In this document: positions 17,345 to 26,990 of the stretch, in pieces | How the letters are laid out: the number at the start of each line of letters is the position of its first letter | Numbering within the stretch: position 1 is the first letter of the stretch | NCBI RefSeq assembly: GCF_024734665.1 | Contig: NZ_CP102931.1 | Span: 3,470,001 to 3,534,000 of the forward strand | Source: Variovorax paradoxus | GTDB lineage: Bacteria; Pseudomonadota; Gammaproteobacteria; Burkholderiales; Burkholderiaceae_C | Length of the DNA: 64,000 bases | Direction of reading: 5' to 3' | Position numbers and translations under genes: made by a program | The notes under the pieces: generated by a model | The model's database searches: none | Seen by the model: the letters and a program-made list of their open reading frames with translations, nothing else | Told to the model about the DNA's origin: nothing

Positions 17345-20300
17345 ATGAACTTCACCGACATCTTCATCCGCCGGCCCGTGCTGGCGATGGTGGTGAGCCT
17401 GCTGATCGTGGTGCTGGGGCTGCGCGCGCTGACCGGCCTGCCGGTCAACCAGTATCCGAAGACCGAGAACGGCGTGGTCACCATCAGCACGGCCTACTAC
17501 GGCGCCGATGCGGCCACGGTCGCGGGCTTCATCACGCAGCCGCTCGAAGCCGCCGTGTCGCAGGCACAGGGCATCGACTACCTGTCGTCGTCCAGCAGCC
17601 TGGGCGTGTCGACCATCACCGCCACGCTGCGGCTGAACTACGACTCGAACCGCGCGCTGACCGAGATCAACACGCAGGTCAACTCCGTGCGCAACCAGCT
17701 GCCACCGCAGGCGCAGCAGCCGGTGCTCACGGTGGCCACGGGCCAGACCACCGATGCCATGTACATCGGCTTCTACAGCGACACGCTGCCCAACAACAAC
17801 GTGACCGACTTCCTGGTGCGCGTGGTGCAGCCCAAGCTCAACGCCATTCCGGGCGTGCAGACCGCCGAAATCCTCGGCGCGCGCACCTTCGCGCTGCGAG
17901 CCTGGCTCGACGCGCAGAAGATGGCCGCCTACGGCGTGACCGCCACCGACGTGAGCACCGCGCTCGCCGCCAACAACTACCTGGCGGCCGTGGGCACCAG
18001 CAAGGGCCAGATGGTGAGCGTGCCGCTCACGGCCGGCACCTCGCTGCACAGCGTGGACGAGTTCAAGCAGCTGTCGGTGAAGAGCAGCAACGGCGCCATC
18101 GTTCGGCTGCAGGACGTGGCCAACGTCACGCTCGGCTCGGAGAACTACGACTTCAACGTCGCTTTCAACGGCGTGCGCTCGGTGTTCATCGGCATCAAGG
18201 TCGCGCCCGAGGCCAACATCCTCGAAGTGGCCAAGCAGGTGCGAACCGTGTTCCCCGACCTGCAGGCCCAGTTGCCCACGGGCCTGACCGGAAAGATCGT
18301 CTACGACTCGACCGACTTCATCAACACCTCCATCAGCGAAGTGATCAAGACGCTGGTCGAGGCGCTGATCATCGTGACGGTGGTGATCTATCTCTTCCTG
18401 GGCAGCTTCCGCGCAGTGGTGGTGCCGGTGATTGCCATGCCGCTGTCGCTGATCGGCACCTTCTTCGTGATGCTGGTGCTTGGCTACTCCATCAACCTGC
18501 TCACGCTGCTGGCGCTGGTGCTGGCGATCGGGCTGGTGGTGGACGACGCGATCATCGTGGTGGAGAACGTCGACCGGCACATGCGGGAGGGCAAATCGCC
18601 AATGCAGGCTTCGCTGCTCGCGGCGCGCGAGCTGGGCGGACCCATTCTGGCCATGACGGTGGTGCTGGTGGCGGTGTACGTGCCCATCGGCTTCCAGGGC
18701 GGGCTGACCGGCTCGCTGTTCACCGAATTCGCGTTCACGCTTGCGGGCTCGGTGGTGGTGTCGGGCGTGGTCGCGCTCACGCTGTCGCCGATGATGTGCT
18801 CGCGCTTCTTCAAGCCCGAGCAGGACACCGGCAAGTTCGCGACCTTCATCGAGCACACCTTCGAACGCGTGCACCGCCGCTACCAGCTGATATTGCGCGG
18901 CGTGCTGAAGACCTGGCCGGTGATGATCGTGATGGGCGCCATCCTCGTGGCGCTGCTGTTCGTGATGTTCAAGATGTCGAAGTCGGAGCTCGCGCCCGAG
19001 GAAGACCAGGGCATCGTGCTGTCGCAGGTGGTGGGCGCGCCCACGGCCACCATCAACCAGATGCAGACCTATGCGGACCAGATCTTCAAGGTTGCGCACG
19101 ACACGCCCGAATACGCGCAGCTGTTCCAGCTGACCGGCGTGCCAAGCACCAACGCAGGCATTGCCGGCGTGCTGCTCAAGCCCTGGGACCAGCGCACGCG
19201 CAGCGCGCACGAGATCCAGGCCGACCTGCAGAACCGCTGGAACGGTATTGCAGGCGCGAAGGTCGTGGCCTTCCAGTTCCCGGCGCTGCCGGGCGCCTCG
19301 GGCCTGCCGGTGCAGTTCGTCATCAAGACGACCGAGCCCTTCGAGAACCTGAACACACTCGCGCAGCAAATCATGGACAAGGCGCGTGCGGACGGAAAGT
19401 TCTACTACATCGACGCCGACCTGAAGATCGACTTGCCGCAGGCCACCGTGGTGGTCGACCGCGACAAGATCGCCACGCTGGGCATCACGCAGCAGGACGT
19501 AGGCAACGCGATGGGCGCGGCGCTGGGCGGCGGGTATGTCAACTACTTCTCGATCTCGGGCCGCTCGTACAAGGTGATTCCGCAGGTGCAGCAAGTCGAC
19601 CGGCTCAACCCGTCTGACGTGCTCAACTTCTACATCAAGACCCCGAACGGCGTGGTGCCGGCAAGCACGGTCGCGAGCCTGAAGTACACGGTGCAGCCCG
19701 AGACGGTGAACCACTTCCAGCAGCTCAACTCCGTGACCATCCAGGGCGTGCCCAGCGGCACGCAGGGCGAAACGCTGGAGTACCTGCGCGGCGTGGTGCA
19801 GCAGCTGGCGCCGAGCGGCTACACGGTCGACTACTCGGGCCAATCGCGCCAGTTCGTGCAGGAGTCGGGCAACTTCGCCATCACCTTCCTGTTCGCGCTG
19901 ATCATCGTGTTCCTGGCGCTGGCGGCGCAGTTCGAAAGCTTCCGCGACCCGGTCGTCATTCTGGTGTCGGTGCCGCTGGCCCTCTTCGGCGCCATGATCT
20001 TCATCTTCTGGGGCTTTGCCTCGATGAACATCTACACGCAAGTGGGGCTGGTCACGCTGATGGGGCTGATCAGCAAGCACGGCATCCTGATCGTCGAAGT
20101 GGCGAACCGGCTGCAGAAGCAGGGGCTGAGCAAGCTCGACGCCATCGTCGAAGCGGCCGGCACACGGCTGCGGCCGATTCTGATGACCACCGCGGCAATG
20201 GTGTTCGGCGTGCTGCCGCTGGTCATTGCCTCGGGCGCCGGCGCGGCCGGACGCAAGGCGATGGGCATCGTGATCTTCAGCGGGCTGTCGATCGGCACGC

Positions 20301-20425
20301 TGTTCACCTTGTTTGTCGTGCCTGCGATGTACCTGTTCATTGCGGCGCGGCATCAGAAGGAAGAAAGCGCGGAGAGCCCGCCGGGACAGCCGGCATTGCC
20401 GGGGACGGTGGCGCCGGAAGCCTGA
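17345..20425 (+). CDS. RND multidrug efflux permease (HAE1 family)
   Basis: 1026 aa, normal for HAE1 pumps. About twelve membrane segments and two large periplasmic loops. It begins MNFTDIFIRRPVLAMVVSLL and contains the motif LAIGLVVDDAIIVVENVDRH, whose paired Asp residues belong to the proton relay in TM4. It is the proton-driven inner-membrane pump of the tripartite system. The substrates, probably hydrophobic drugs, are not predictable. An in-frame extension to 17306 is rejected because the family start is at 17345. Confidence 0.93.
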   Translation: MNFTDIFIRRPVLAMVVSLLIVVLGLRALTGLPVNQYPKTENGVVTISTAYYGADAATVAGFITQPLEAAVSQAQGIDYLSSSSSLGVSTITATLRLNYDSNRALTEINTQVNSVRNQLPPQAQQPVLTVATGQTTDAMYIGFYSDTLPNNNVTDFLVRVVQPKLNAIPGVQTAEILGARTFALRAWLDAQKMAAYGVTATDVSTALAANNYLAAVGTSKGQMVSVPLTAGTSLHSVDEFKQLSVKSSNGAIVRLQDVANVTLGSENYDFNVAFNGVRSVFIGIKVAPEANILEVAKQVRTVFPDLQAQLPTGLTGKIVYDSTDFINTSISEVIKTLVEALIIVTVVIYLFLGSFRAVVVPVIAMPLSLIGTFFVMLVLGYSINLLTLLALVLAIGLVVDDAIIVVENVDRHMREGKSPMQASLLAARELGGPILAMTVVLVAVYVPIGFQGGLTGSLFTEFAFTLAGSVVVSGVVALTLSPMMCSRFFKPEQDTGKFATFIEHTFERVHRRYQLILRGVLKTWPVMIVMGAILVALLFVMFKMSKSELAPEEDQGIVLSQVVGAPTATINQMQTYADQIFKVAHDTPEYAQLFQLTGVPSTNAGIAGVLLKPWDQRTRSAHEIQADLQNRWNGIAGAKVVAFQFPALPGASGLPVQFVIKTTEPFENLNTLAQQIMDKARADGKFYYIDADLKIDLPQATVVVDRDKIATLGITQQDVGNAMGAALGGGYVNYFSISGRSYKVIPQVQQVDRLNPSDVLNFYIKTPNGVVPASTVASLKYTVQPETVNHFQQLNSVTIQGVPSGTQGETLEYLRGVVQQLAPSGYTVDYSGQSRQFVQESGNFAITFLFALIIVFLALAAQFESFRDPVVILVSVPLALFGAMIFIFWGFASMNIYTQVGLVTLMGLISKHGILIVEVANRLQKQGLSKLDAIVEAAGTRLRPILMTTAAMVFGVLPLVIASGAGAAGRKAMGIVIFSGLSIGTLFTLFVVPAMYLFIAARHQKEESAESPPGQPALPGTVAPEA

Positions 20426-20451
20426 GCCTTCGGGCCAGGTCGCGCCGGTCG

Positions 20452-20482
20452 AGCCCGCTGCCGTGGAAGCAGCGGGCTTTTT
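20452..20482 (+). terminator. Rho-independent terminator of the RND efflux operon
   Basis: A 10-bp stem AGCCCGCTGC/GCAGCGGGCT with a 7-nt loop and a T run, 27 bp after the permease stop codon. Confidence 0.9.
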
Positions 20483-20529
20483 CATTTGAGAATTGCGAAT
20501 TGCGCAACGGCACTTGAAGGACTGAAGAC

Positions 20530-21579
20530 GTGTCCCCCTTCCATCTCCCCGCATTGCGCGGCGGCCTGCTGGCCCTCGCGGCCGCGGCACTCTTCGGCAT
20601 CAGCACGCCACTGGTTCAGCGCGCGGGCGCGGGACTCGGCGCCTTCACCACCGCCGCCCTGCTCTACGCCGGCGCCGCGTTCATGGGCGCGTGGCTGCGC
20701 CAGCCGGTGGAGCGCGAAGCGACGCTGCGCCGCGCCGACCTGAAGCGGCTGTCGTGGATGGCGCTGTTCGGCGCCGTCATCGGCCCCGTGGCGCTCGCCT
20801 GGGGCCTGCAGCACACCAGCGGTACCAGCGCCTCGCTCATGCTCGCGCTCGAAGCGCTGTTCACCGCGGTGCTGGCGCGCACGCTCTACCGCGAGGTGAT
20901 GGACCGCCGGGTGTGGAGCGCGATGCTGCTGTTGCTCGCAGGCGGCATGGTGCTGGTGATCGACCGGGGCCTGAGCGGTGGCGTGCAACTGCTGGGCCTG
21001 CTTGCGGTGCTGGCAGCCACGGCTGCCTGGGGCATCGACAACACGCTGTCGCGCGCGCTGGCCGAGCGCGATCCCGGTCAGGTAGTGCTCGGCAAGTCGC
21101 TGCTGGGCGCGGGCGCGACCGCCCTGCTCGCAATTGCGACCGGCGAACCACTGCCCGGCAGGACCGCGGCCCTGGCGCTACTCGCCATCGGTGCCAGCGG
21201 CTACGGGCTCAGCCTGCGGCTCTACCTGCTGGCGCAACGTGCCTTCGGCGCGGCGCGCACGGGCTCGGTGTTCGCCTTCGCACCGTTCATCGGCGCAGTG
21301 GTCGCCATCGCGCTGGGGGACCGTGCCTTGAGCTGGGGCATGGCGACCGGCGGATTGCTGATGCTCGCCGGGGTGGCCTTGCACCTGGCCGAATCCCACG
21401 GCCATGCGCACGACCACGAGCCGCTCGACCATGAGCACGCGCACCGGCACGACGACGGGCATCACGACCATACACACGACCCGATGCCGGTGGGCGAGCA
21501 CAGCCACCCGCACCACCACGCACCGCTGCACCACACGCATGCGCACGTGCCGGACGCGCACCACGCGCATCCGCACTGA
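20530..21579 (+). CDS. EamA/DMT-family transporter with His-rich tail
   Basis: 349 aa from a GTG start. About ten hydrophobic segments form the duplicated EamA domains of the drug/metabolite transporter superfamily. From res 287 to the end a 63-residue hydrophilic tail holds 25 histidines, mostly as H-x-H and H-H pairs with Asp and Glu. Such tails bind Ni, Co, Zn or Cu in other transporters. A metal-linked function is therefore inferred, but the transport core itself gives no substrate. It stands alone between the efflux terminator and convergent chrA. Confidence 0.85.
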   Translation: MSPFHLPALRGGLLALAAAALFGISTPLVQRAGAGLGAFTTAALLYAGAAFMGAWLRQPVEREATLRRADLKRLSWMALFGAVIGPVALAWGLQHTSGTSASLMLALEALFTAVLARTLYREVMDRRVWSAMLLLLAGGMVLVIDRGLSGGVQLLGLLAVLAATAAWGIDNTLSRALAERDPGQVVLGKSLLGAGATALLAIATGEPLPGRTAALALLAIGASGYGLSLRLYLLAQRAFGAARTGSVFAFAPFIGAVVAIALGDRALSWGMATGGLLMLAGVALHLAESHGHAHDHEPLDHEHAHRHDDGHHDHTHDPMPVGEHSHPHHHAPLHHTHAHVPDAHHAHPH

Positions 21580-21633
21580 AGAAGAACCCTCAGGCTCGAT
21601 GAAGCGCAAGACCAGCCGGCCGCGCGCAACTCC

Positions 21634-23004
21634 TCAGCGCAGCCCGGGCACCAGGGTCGCCAGCAGCCCGACGGCCGCGCAGGCACCGAGCAGCGGCATC
21701 ACGCCCACCTTGAAGCGAAAGAGCGCCACGACCGCAGCCACCGCGATGACCGCGGACAGCGCGTCGAAGCGCCCACCGAAACCCTGCGGCCACAGCACGT
21801 GGTACGCGAAGAACAGCGCGAGGTTCAGGATCACGCCGACCACCGCGGCCGTAACAGCCGACAGCGGCGCGGTGAACCCGAGCTTGCCGTGCGTGGCCTC
21901 GATCAGCGGCCCGCCCGCGAGGATGAAAACGAACGACGGCAGGAAGGTGAAGAAGGTCACCACCGTGGCCGCCAACGCCCCGCCGATGAACAAGGCGCCC
22001 GGTCCCGCGACCTGCTGCAGCCAGCCGCCCACGAAGCCGACGAAAGCCACCACCATGATCAGCGGCCCGGGCGTGGTCTCGCCGAGCGCGAGGCCATCGA
22101 TCATTTGCGTGCCGTTGAGCCAGTGGTGGTGCTCGACCGCCCCCTGGTACACATAGGGCAGCACGGCGTAGGCGCCGCCGAAGGTCAGCAGCGCAGCCTT
22201 GGTGAAGAACCAGCCCATCTGCGCCAGCGCACTCTGCCAGCCCTGCGTGGCCACGAGCACGCCCATCGCCAAGGCCCACAGGCCGAGTCCCACTGCCAGC
22301 ACTTTGACAAGGCGGCTGCGCGTGAAGCGGGCATGCGCAGGGGTCGGCGTGTCGTCGTCGATCAGCGCCGGCCCGTAGCCCTGATTGGCGCCGCCGTGGC
22401 CGCCGCCCAGCGCGAACACACCCGGCGCCCAGCGCGCCCCGAAATGGCCGATCAGCGCGGCCCCGATCACGATCGCCGGGAACGGCGTGTCGAAAGCGAA
22501 GATGGCCACGAAGGCCGCGGCCGCAATGCCCCACATCCACCGATTCTTCAGCGCACGCGTGCCGATGCGATGGGCTGCGTGCAGCACCAGCGCGGTGACG
22601 GCCGGCTTGATGCCGTAGAAGATTCCGGCCACCGCGGGCACGTTGCCGTAGGCCATGTAGATCCAGGACAGCGCGATCAGGATGAACAGCGACGGCAGCA
22701 CGAACAGCGCACCAGCGACGATGCCGCCCCAGGTGCGGTGCATCAGCCAGCCGATGTAGGTGGCCAGTTGCTGGGCCTCGGGGCCGGGCAGCAGCATGCA
22801 GTAGTTGAGCGCGTGCAGAAAGCGCTTCTCGCTGATCCAGCGCCGGCGCTCGACCAGCTCGGTGTGCATGATCGCGATCTGCCCGGCAGGACCGCCGAAG
22901 CTGATGAAGCCGAGCTTGAGCCAGAAGCGGAATGCTTCGGCGAAGGAGACAGGCTGGATTGGCGCGGAATGCGCAGGAGAGGAGTCGGGCAGTACGGTGT
23001 CCAC
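21634..23004 (-). CDS. chrA: Chromate efflux transporter
   Basis: 456 aa, the two-domain long form of the CHR family. Each half carries a related [15 protein letters not shown] or [14 protein letters not shown] segment and multiple membrane spans. It exports chromate across the inner membrane, probably by proton antiport. No chrB regulator is adjacent, so inducibility cannot be inferred. Some CHR proteins transport other oxyanions such as sulfate; substrate identity is family-based. Confidence 0.9.
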   Translation of the reverse strand: MDTVLPDSSPAHSAPIQPVSFAEAFRFWLKLGFISFGGPAGQIAIMHTELVERRRWISEKRFLHALNYCMLLPGPEAQQLATYIGWLMHRTWGGIVAGALFVLPSLFILIALSWIYMAYGNVPAVAGIFYGIKPAVTALVLHAAHRIGTRALKNRWMWGIAAAAFVAIFAFDTPFPAIVIGAALIGHFGARWAPGVFALGGGHGGANQGYGPALIDDDTPTPAHARFTRSRLVKVLAVGLGLWALAMGVLVATQGWQSALAQMGWFFTKAALLTFGGAYAVLPYVYQGAVEHHHWLNGTQMIDGLALGETTPGPLIMVVAFVGFVGGWLQQVAGPGALFIGGALAATVVTFFTFLPSFVFILAGGPLIEATHGKLGFTAPLSAVTAAVVGVILNLALFFAYHVLWPQGFGGRFDALSAVIAVAAVVALFRFKVGVMPLLGACAAVGLLATLVPGLR

Positions 23005-23175
23005 GGATAGCTCCGTTATGAGTCGCCAGCGCTTGGACGGGACACCGTCTTACTTTGCAGACCGGGAGGCTGTTTCCCCGGGACGGAAATCGTAGCAGAC
23101 CCATCGGCTTCCTGATCGGGATCGGCATCTTGATCCTCTATGAGCACCTGAACGGTCTGGCTTGATCGCGCGCAG

Positions 23176-23210
23176 AAAAAATCCCCGCGTGCACAAGGCA
23201 GGCGGGGATT
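23176..23210 (-). terminator. Rho-independent terminator of tRNA-Lys
   Basis: On the minus strand a 9-bp stem AATCCCCGC/GCGGGGATT is followed by a T run, about 10 bp beyond the tRNA 3' end. Confidence 0.85.
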
Positions 23211-23220
23211 CTTGAAAGTT

Positions 23221-23296
23221 TGGTAGGACGTACTGGATTCGAACCAGTGACCAACGGATTAAAAGTCCGCTGCTCTACCAACTGAGCTAACGTCCC
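23221..23296 (-). tRNA. tRNA-Lys (anticodon TTT)
   Basis: A 76-nt cloverleaf on the minus strand, with encoded CCA. The acceptor stem is GGGACGT/ACGTCCT (G1-U72 wobble), the D arm contains AGCTCAGTTGGTAGAGC, the anticodon loop is CTTTTAA (anticodon TTT), and the T arm contains the GGTTCGAATCC stretch. No duplication of the 3' end suggesting an att site was seen nearby. Confidence 0.97.
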
Positions 23297-23348
23297 AAAC
23301 CATTTTTATTCTTGCTCTTGCCGACGTTGAATCCGGCAAAGCCAAAGA

Positions 23349-24197
23349 TTATAGCGCGACGTTTGACGCGATTTTGTCGAGCACCCAACCTGCAGCACAT
23401 TGACCGAAAGTTGCCGTCACGCTCACCACCGATCCGTAGCCGTGGCAGTTGAGCGAACCGTCGCCTTCGATGGCACAAGACGCATCCGGCGGCGCTACGC
23501 TTTCGCGGCTGAAGACGCAGGCAACGCCGATCTTGCGGCCTTCACGCGGGGCGCCGTGCTCCTTGCGCAGGCGCTGGCGCAACTGCGCAAGCAGCGGGTC
23601 GTGCGTAACGAGCGACAGATCGTCGATGTCGACCTTGTGCGCCTGCCGCTTGCCACCCGCCGCACCTACCGTGACGAACGCCGTGCGCGACGATGCACGC
23701 GCCCATGCCGCCATGGCCACCTTGGCCTTCACCTGGTCGCAGGCATCGATGACGGCCGTTGCCGGCCCGTTCGCAGCCTGTGCCGCGTCGAGCAACGAGA
23801 GCCAGTTGCCGGGCTCGACGAACTCGTCGATCGCCTGCACCTTGCACTCGGAGTTGATCTGCGCAATGCGGTCGCGCATGGCTTCGACCTTGGCCTGCCC
23901 CACGGTCGCATCGAGTGCGTGGATCTGGCGGTTGATGTTCGACTCCGACACGTGGTCCAGGTCGATCATGGTCAGCCGCCCCACCCCGCTGCGCGCCAGC
24001 GCCTCGACCGCCCATGAGCCCACGCCGCCGATGCCGACGACCAGCACGTGCGCGTTGCGGATGCCCGCGGCACCGGCCACGCCGTACAACCGCTCGAGCC
24101 CGCCGAAGCGGCGCGCAAAGTCAGGCGCCGCGGTGTCGGTGACGACATCCGCGGCGGCAGGAGGGGTGGTGAACGCGGCAGTGATGATGGCGCTCAA
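23349..24197 (-). CDS. tcdA: tRNA threonylcarbamoyladenosine dehydratase
   Basis: 282 aa, ThiF/E1-like fold. The nucleotide-binding motif VVGIGGVGSWAVEALARSG and the DLDHVSESNINRQ segment are those of CsdL/TcdA proteins. TcdA cyclises the t6A base at position 37 of ANN-decoding tRNAs to ct6A using ATP. The start codon is TTG at 24197 with GGAG 8 bp upstream. Its 3' neighbour is a tRNA-Lys gene, whose product carries t6A in bacteria; this may be coincidence. Confidence 0.9.
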   Translation of the reverse strand: MSAIITAAFTTPPAAADVVTDTAAPDFARRFGGLERLYGVAGAAGIRNAHVLVVGIGGVGSWAVEALARSGVGRLTMIDLDHVSESNINRQIHALDATVGQAKVEAMRDRIAQINSECKVQAIDEFVEPGNWLSLLDAAQAANGPATAVIDACDQVKAKVAMAAWARASSRTAFVTVGAAGGKRQAHKVDIDDLSLVTHDPLLAQLRQRLRKEHGAPREGRKIGVACVFSRESVAPPDASCAIEGDGSLNCHGYGSVVSVTATFGQCAAGWVLDKIASNVAL

Positions 24198-24216
24198 GCG
24201 GAAGACTCCGCCCGCA

Positions 24217-24966
24217 TCAACGCAGGCGCGAGAGGCGCTCGCGGCCGGCCTGTGCGGCTTCGGACTGCGGGTAGGCCTTGGTCAGGTCTTCCAGCGTGCG
24301 GCGCGCGGCGCGCGTGTCCTTCAGCTCGATCTGGCAGTTCGCGATCGACAGCACGGCCTCGGGGGCCTTGGCATGGTCGGGCGCGAGCGAGAGCATGGAG
24401 CGGAAGTTCGCGATGGCCTCGTTGTAGTTGCGCGTGGCGTACTGCGCATTGCCGAGCCAGAACAGCGCCGAGGCGTTGTAGCCGCTTTGCGGGTAGCGCT
24501 TGACGAATTCGGCAAACGCGGTCTGCGCCTGCGCGAACTGGCCCGAGCGGAACACACCGAGGGCGGCGTCGAAGTCGGCCTTTTCCTTGGGATCGGCGGT
24601 GAACTCGCGGCCGTCCACCGACACCTTCGAAGGCTCGCTCTGCTTGAGCTTGTCGTCGATGGTGGTCTGGCGCGACTGCATCTCGCTCACCGTGCGGGTG
24701 AGCTGCTCGTTCTGGCCGGTCATGCGCGCCAGGTCGCCACGCATCTGTTCGATCTGGTTCTGCAGGTCGAGCAGACTGCGGCGAAGCTGGCCGTTCTCGT
24801 CGGTCAGCCGCTGGTCGGTCTGCTGGCGCATGGCCTCGACGCGCTGGCGCAGGTCGAGAATGGCGCGGCGAGCCTCGTCATCCTCGAACAGTGCAGCCTG
24901 CGACCCCATCGAGACGCAGAGCAAGGCGGCAGCCAGCGCCGCGCCTCGCAGCATGGCGCGTGGCAT
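24217..24966 (-). CDS. cpoB: Cell division coordinator CpoB (Tol-Pal system YbgF)
   Basis: 249 aa from ATG 24966. A signal peptide (about res 1-24) is followed by a coiled-coil region (about res 30-95) and C-terminal TPR repeats (about res 120-245). CpoB is periplasmic and links peptidoglycan synthesis to outer-membrane constriction via TolA and PBP1B. Its start overlaps the pal stop as ATGA, and this position also fits the signal peptide, so the 14-residue upstream extension is rejected. Confidence 0.92.
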   Translation of the reverse strand: MPRAMLRGAALAAALLCVSMGSQAALFEDDEARRAILDLRQRVEAMRQQTDQRLTDENGQLRRSLLDLQNQIEQMRGDLARMTGQNEQLTRTVSEMQSRQTTIDDKLKQSEPSKVSVDGREFTADPKEKADFDAALGVFRSGQFAQAQTAFAEFVKRYPQSGYNASALFWLGNAQYATRNYNEAIANFRSMLSLAPDHAKAPEAVLSIANCQIELKDTRAARRTLEDLTKAYPQSEAAQAGRERLSRLR

Positions 24967-25481
24967 CACCGGGTGTAGCGGATTTCGGCGCGGCGGTTCT
25001 GCGCCCACACTTCTTCACCCGAGCCCGTGACGGCAGGCTTTTCCTTGCCGAAGCTCACGGCCTCGATCTGGCTGTCGCTCACGCCCAGCAGGGTCAGCGC
25101 GCGACGCACGGCTTCGGAACGCTTCTGGCCGAGTGCAAGGTTGTACTCGCGGCCGCCACGTTCGTCGGTGTGGCCTTCGATCGAGACGCGGCGTTGCGGG
25201 TTGGCCTTGAGGAACCTGGCGTGGCCGTCGATCAGCGACTGGAACTCGGGCTTGACCGTGTAGCTGTCGTAGTCGAAATACACGATGCGCTCGACGCCAA
25301 TCGGACCTTGCGCTGTGCCCGCGGTCGGATCGATGGTGACAGGTGCCACGTTGCTGGCGCCTTGCTGGCCGCCAGCCGAGCCGGAACGATCGGTCACCGG
25401 CGTTTCGTTGAGCTTGGTGCCCGACGAGCAGCCGGCGATGAGAGCCACGATGGCCAGCGAATAAATCGTACGTTTCAACAT
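24966..25481 (-). CDS. pal: Peptidoglycan-associated lipoprotein Pal
   Basis: 171 aa. Lipobox LIAGC with acylated Cys18, a Gly/Thr-rich linker, then an OmpA-like domain with the peptidoglycan-binding GHTDERGGREYN motif. It anchors the outer membrane to murein and binds TolB. It lies 28 bp downstream of tolB and overlaps cpoB. Confidence 0.97.
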   Translation of the reverse strand: MLKRTIYSLAIVALIAGCSSGTKLNETPVTDRSGSAGGQQGASNVAPVTIDPTAGTAQGPIGVERIVYFDYDSYTVKPEFQSLIDGHARFLKANPQRRVSIEGHTDERGGREYNLALGQKRSEAVRRALTLLGVSDSQIEAVSFGKEKPAVTGSGEEVWAQNRRAEIRYTR

Positions 25482-25509
25482 ATTTTCAAACTCCTCAAAT
25501 AAACCTTGG

Positions 25510-26826
25510 TCATTGCTTTTGAAACGGACCCCAGTCCGGTTCTCTGATGTCTCCAGCCTGTCCCGCCAGTCGTGCCTTTATTTTTCCATCGAGCGTGGTC
25601 GTCATCAGGGCTTCGCGGCCTTGCAGTTGCGTTGCATAGACGATCAGCTTGCTGTTCGGGGCAAAACTTGGACTTTCGTCCGCGGAGGTGTCGGTGATTG
25701 CGCTGACGTTGCCGGTTGCCAACTCCATCACGTGGAGTTTGAAGGCACCGCCCACTCGGGAGATGTAGGCCAACCACCGGCCATCGCCGCTGACAGACGG
25801 AGAAATGTTGTAGGTGCCGCTGAAGGTCACCCGCGTCGGGTTGCCGCCGCCGGCGCTCATCTTGTAGATCTGGGGCGCACCACCGCGGTCGCTTACGAAA
25901 TAGATGGTGCCGCCGTCAGCCGAGTACACCGGCTCGGTGTCGATGCTGGAGCTTTGCGTCAGGCGGCGCGGTTCGCCGCCGCTGGCCGGAATGGAAAACA
26001 GCTGCGAGCCGCCATCGCGGCTGAGCGTGACGGCGAGCGAGTTGCCGTCAGGCGCCCAGGCCGGCGCGCTGTTGGAGCCCTTGAAGTTCGCAAGCAGTCG
26101 GCGCTGGCCGGTGGCCACGTTGTGCACGTACACGACCGGCTTGCGCGACTCGAAGGACACATACGCCAGCTGTTGCCCGTTGGACGACCAGCAGGGCGAG
26201 ATGATGGGTTCGGGGCTAGCGAGCGCGGCCTGGGCGTTCTCGCCGTCGGCGTCTGCCACCCACAGCGAGTAGCGGCTGCCGCCCTTGGTGACGTAGGCGA
26301 TGCGGGTCGAGAAGATGCCCTTTTCGCCGGTCAGCTTCTCGTACACGTAGTCGGCAATGCGGTGCGAAGCAAGGCGCAGGTCACCTTGCGGCACGGTGTA
26401 GCTCAGGCCGCCCAGGTCCTGCCCCTTCACCACGTCCCAGAGGCGGAAGCGCACGTCGAAGCGGCCGTCGGCCAGCCGGTTGACGCTGCCCACCACGAGC
26501 GAATCGGCCGTGCGCTGGCGCCACAGCGACAGGTCGGGGCGCGAGGCCTCGTCCAGCGCCTGGCCCGAGGCATCGACGCCACGGAACTGGCCGCTGCGTT
26601 CCAGATCGGCCTGGACGATGTCCGAGATCTTCTGGGGCGAGCCTTCCTGGCCCTTGAAAGGAACGAGCGCAATCGGCAGCTGCGTGAGCCCGACGCCCGA
26701 CACCTCGACCCGGAACTGGGCCAGTGCAGGAAGCATGGGAGTGGCAGCGAGAGCCGCGATGAGCGTGCGGCGTGCAAATAACGATGAAGAAGGAGTTGGA
26801 ATTAGAGTTGGCAACGGCTTGTTCAT
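25510..26826 (-). CDS. tolB: Tol-Pal system protein TolB
   Basis: 438 aa from ATG 26826. Signal peptide at about res 1-36 (FARRTLIAALAATPMLPALA), a small N-terminal domain, then a six-bladed beta-propeller with repeated WSxDG/WAPDG and DRGG-type blade motifs. TolB is the periplasmic partner of Pal. tolQ, tolR and tolA are not upstream: the next gene is divergent msbA, 164 bp away. The tolB-pal-cpoB unit therefore has its own promoter in that gap. Confidence 0.96.
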   Translation of the reverse strand: MNKPLPTLIPTPSSSLFARRTLIAALAATPMLPALAQFRVEVSGVGLTQLPIALVPFKGQEGSPQKISDIVQADLERSGQFRGVDASGQALDEASRPDLSLWRQRTADSLVVGSVNRLADGRFDVRFRLWDVVKGQDLGGLSYTVPQGDLRLASHRIADYVYEKLTGEKGIFSTRIAYVTKGGSRYSLWVADADGENAQAALASPEPIISPCWSSNGQQLAYVSFESRKPVVYVHNVATGQRRLLANFKGSNSAPAWAPDGNSLAVTLSRDGGSQLFSIPASGGEPRRLTQSSSIDTEPVYSADGGTIYFVSDRGGAPQIYKMSAGGGNPTRVTFSGTYNISPSVSGDGRWLAYISRVGGAFKLHVMELATGNVSAITDTSADESPSFAPNSKLIVYATQLQGREALMTTTLDGKIKARLAGQAGDIREPDWGPFQKQ

Positions 26827-26976
26827 GCGGTTCGGAGAGGTTTCCGGGTAAAAAGTTCTCCCCGGCTGTAACGGGCCACATGTTACACACTGGCTTGAAG
26901 CCGCCGTCACAAAACGTTTATCCGGCGACGCGGTCCTACAGAAGCACCTGCGGAAGGCCCTGAATAAGGGCCCCCG

Positions 26977-26982
26977 TAGAAT
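26977..26982 (+). promoter_or_regulatory. TAGAAT -10-like hexamer just upstream of msbA
   Basis: TAGAAT ends 8 nt before the msbA ATG, with no Shine-Dalgarno between them, consistent with a leaderless or near-leaderless transcript. A short GGCCCT/AGGGCC hairpin lies just before it. No clear -35 element is visible. Confidence 0.35.
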
Positions 26983-26990
26983 CCGCCGCC

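Noticed and set aside
17204..20590. Long minus-strand open frame (1128 codons) opposite the RND permease
   Set aside because: Low-complexity His/Arg/Ala composition without recognisable domains; it is the GC-rich antisense shadow of a clear RND pump.
23090..23164. Short plus-strand frame ending GFLIGIGILILYEHLNGLA
   Set aside because: Looks like a membrane helix, but no start codon with a ribosome-binding site fits; possibly a gene remnant or chance.
23221..23296. tRNA-Lys as an integration site for an island
   Set aside because: No direct repeat of the tRNA 3' end or integrase was seen; flanking genes are housekeeping.
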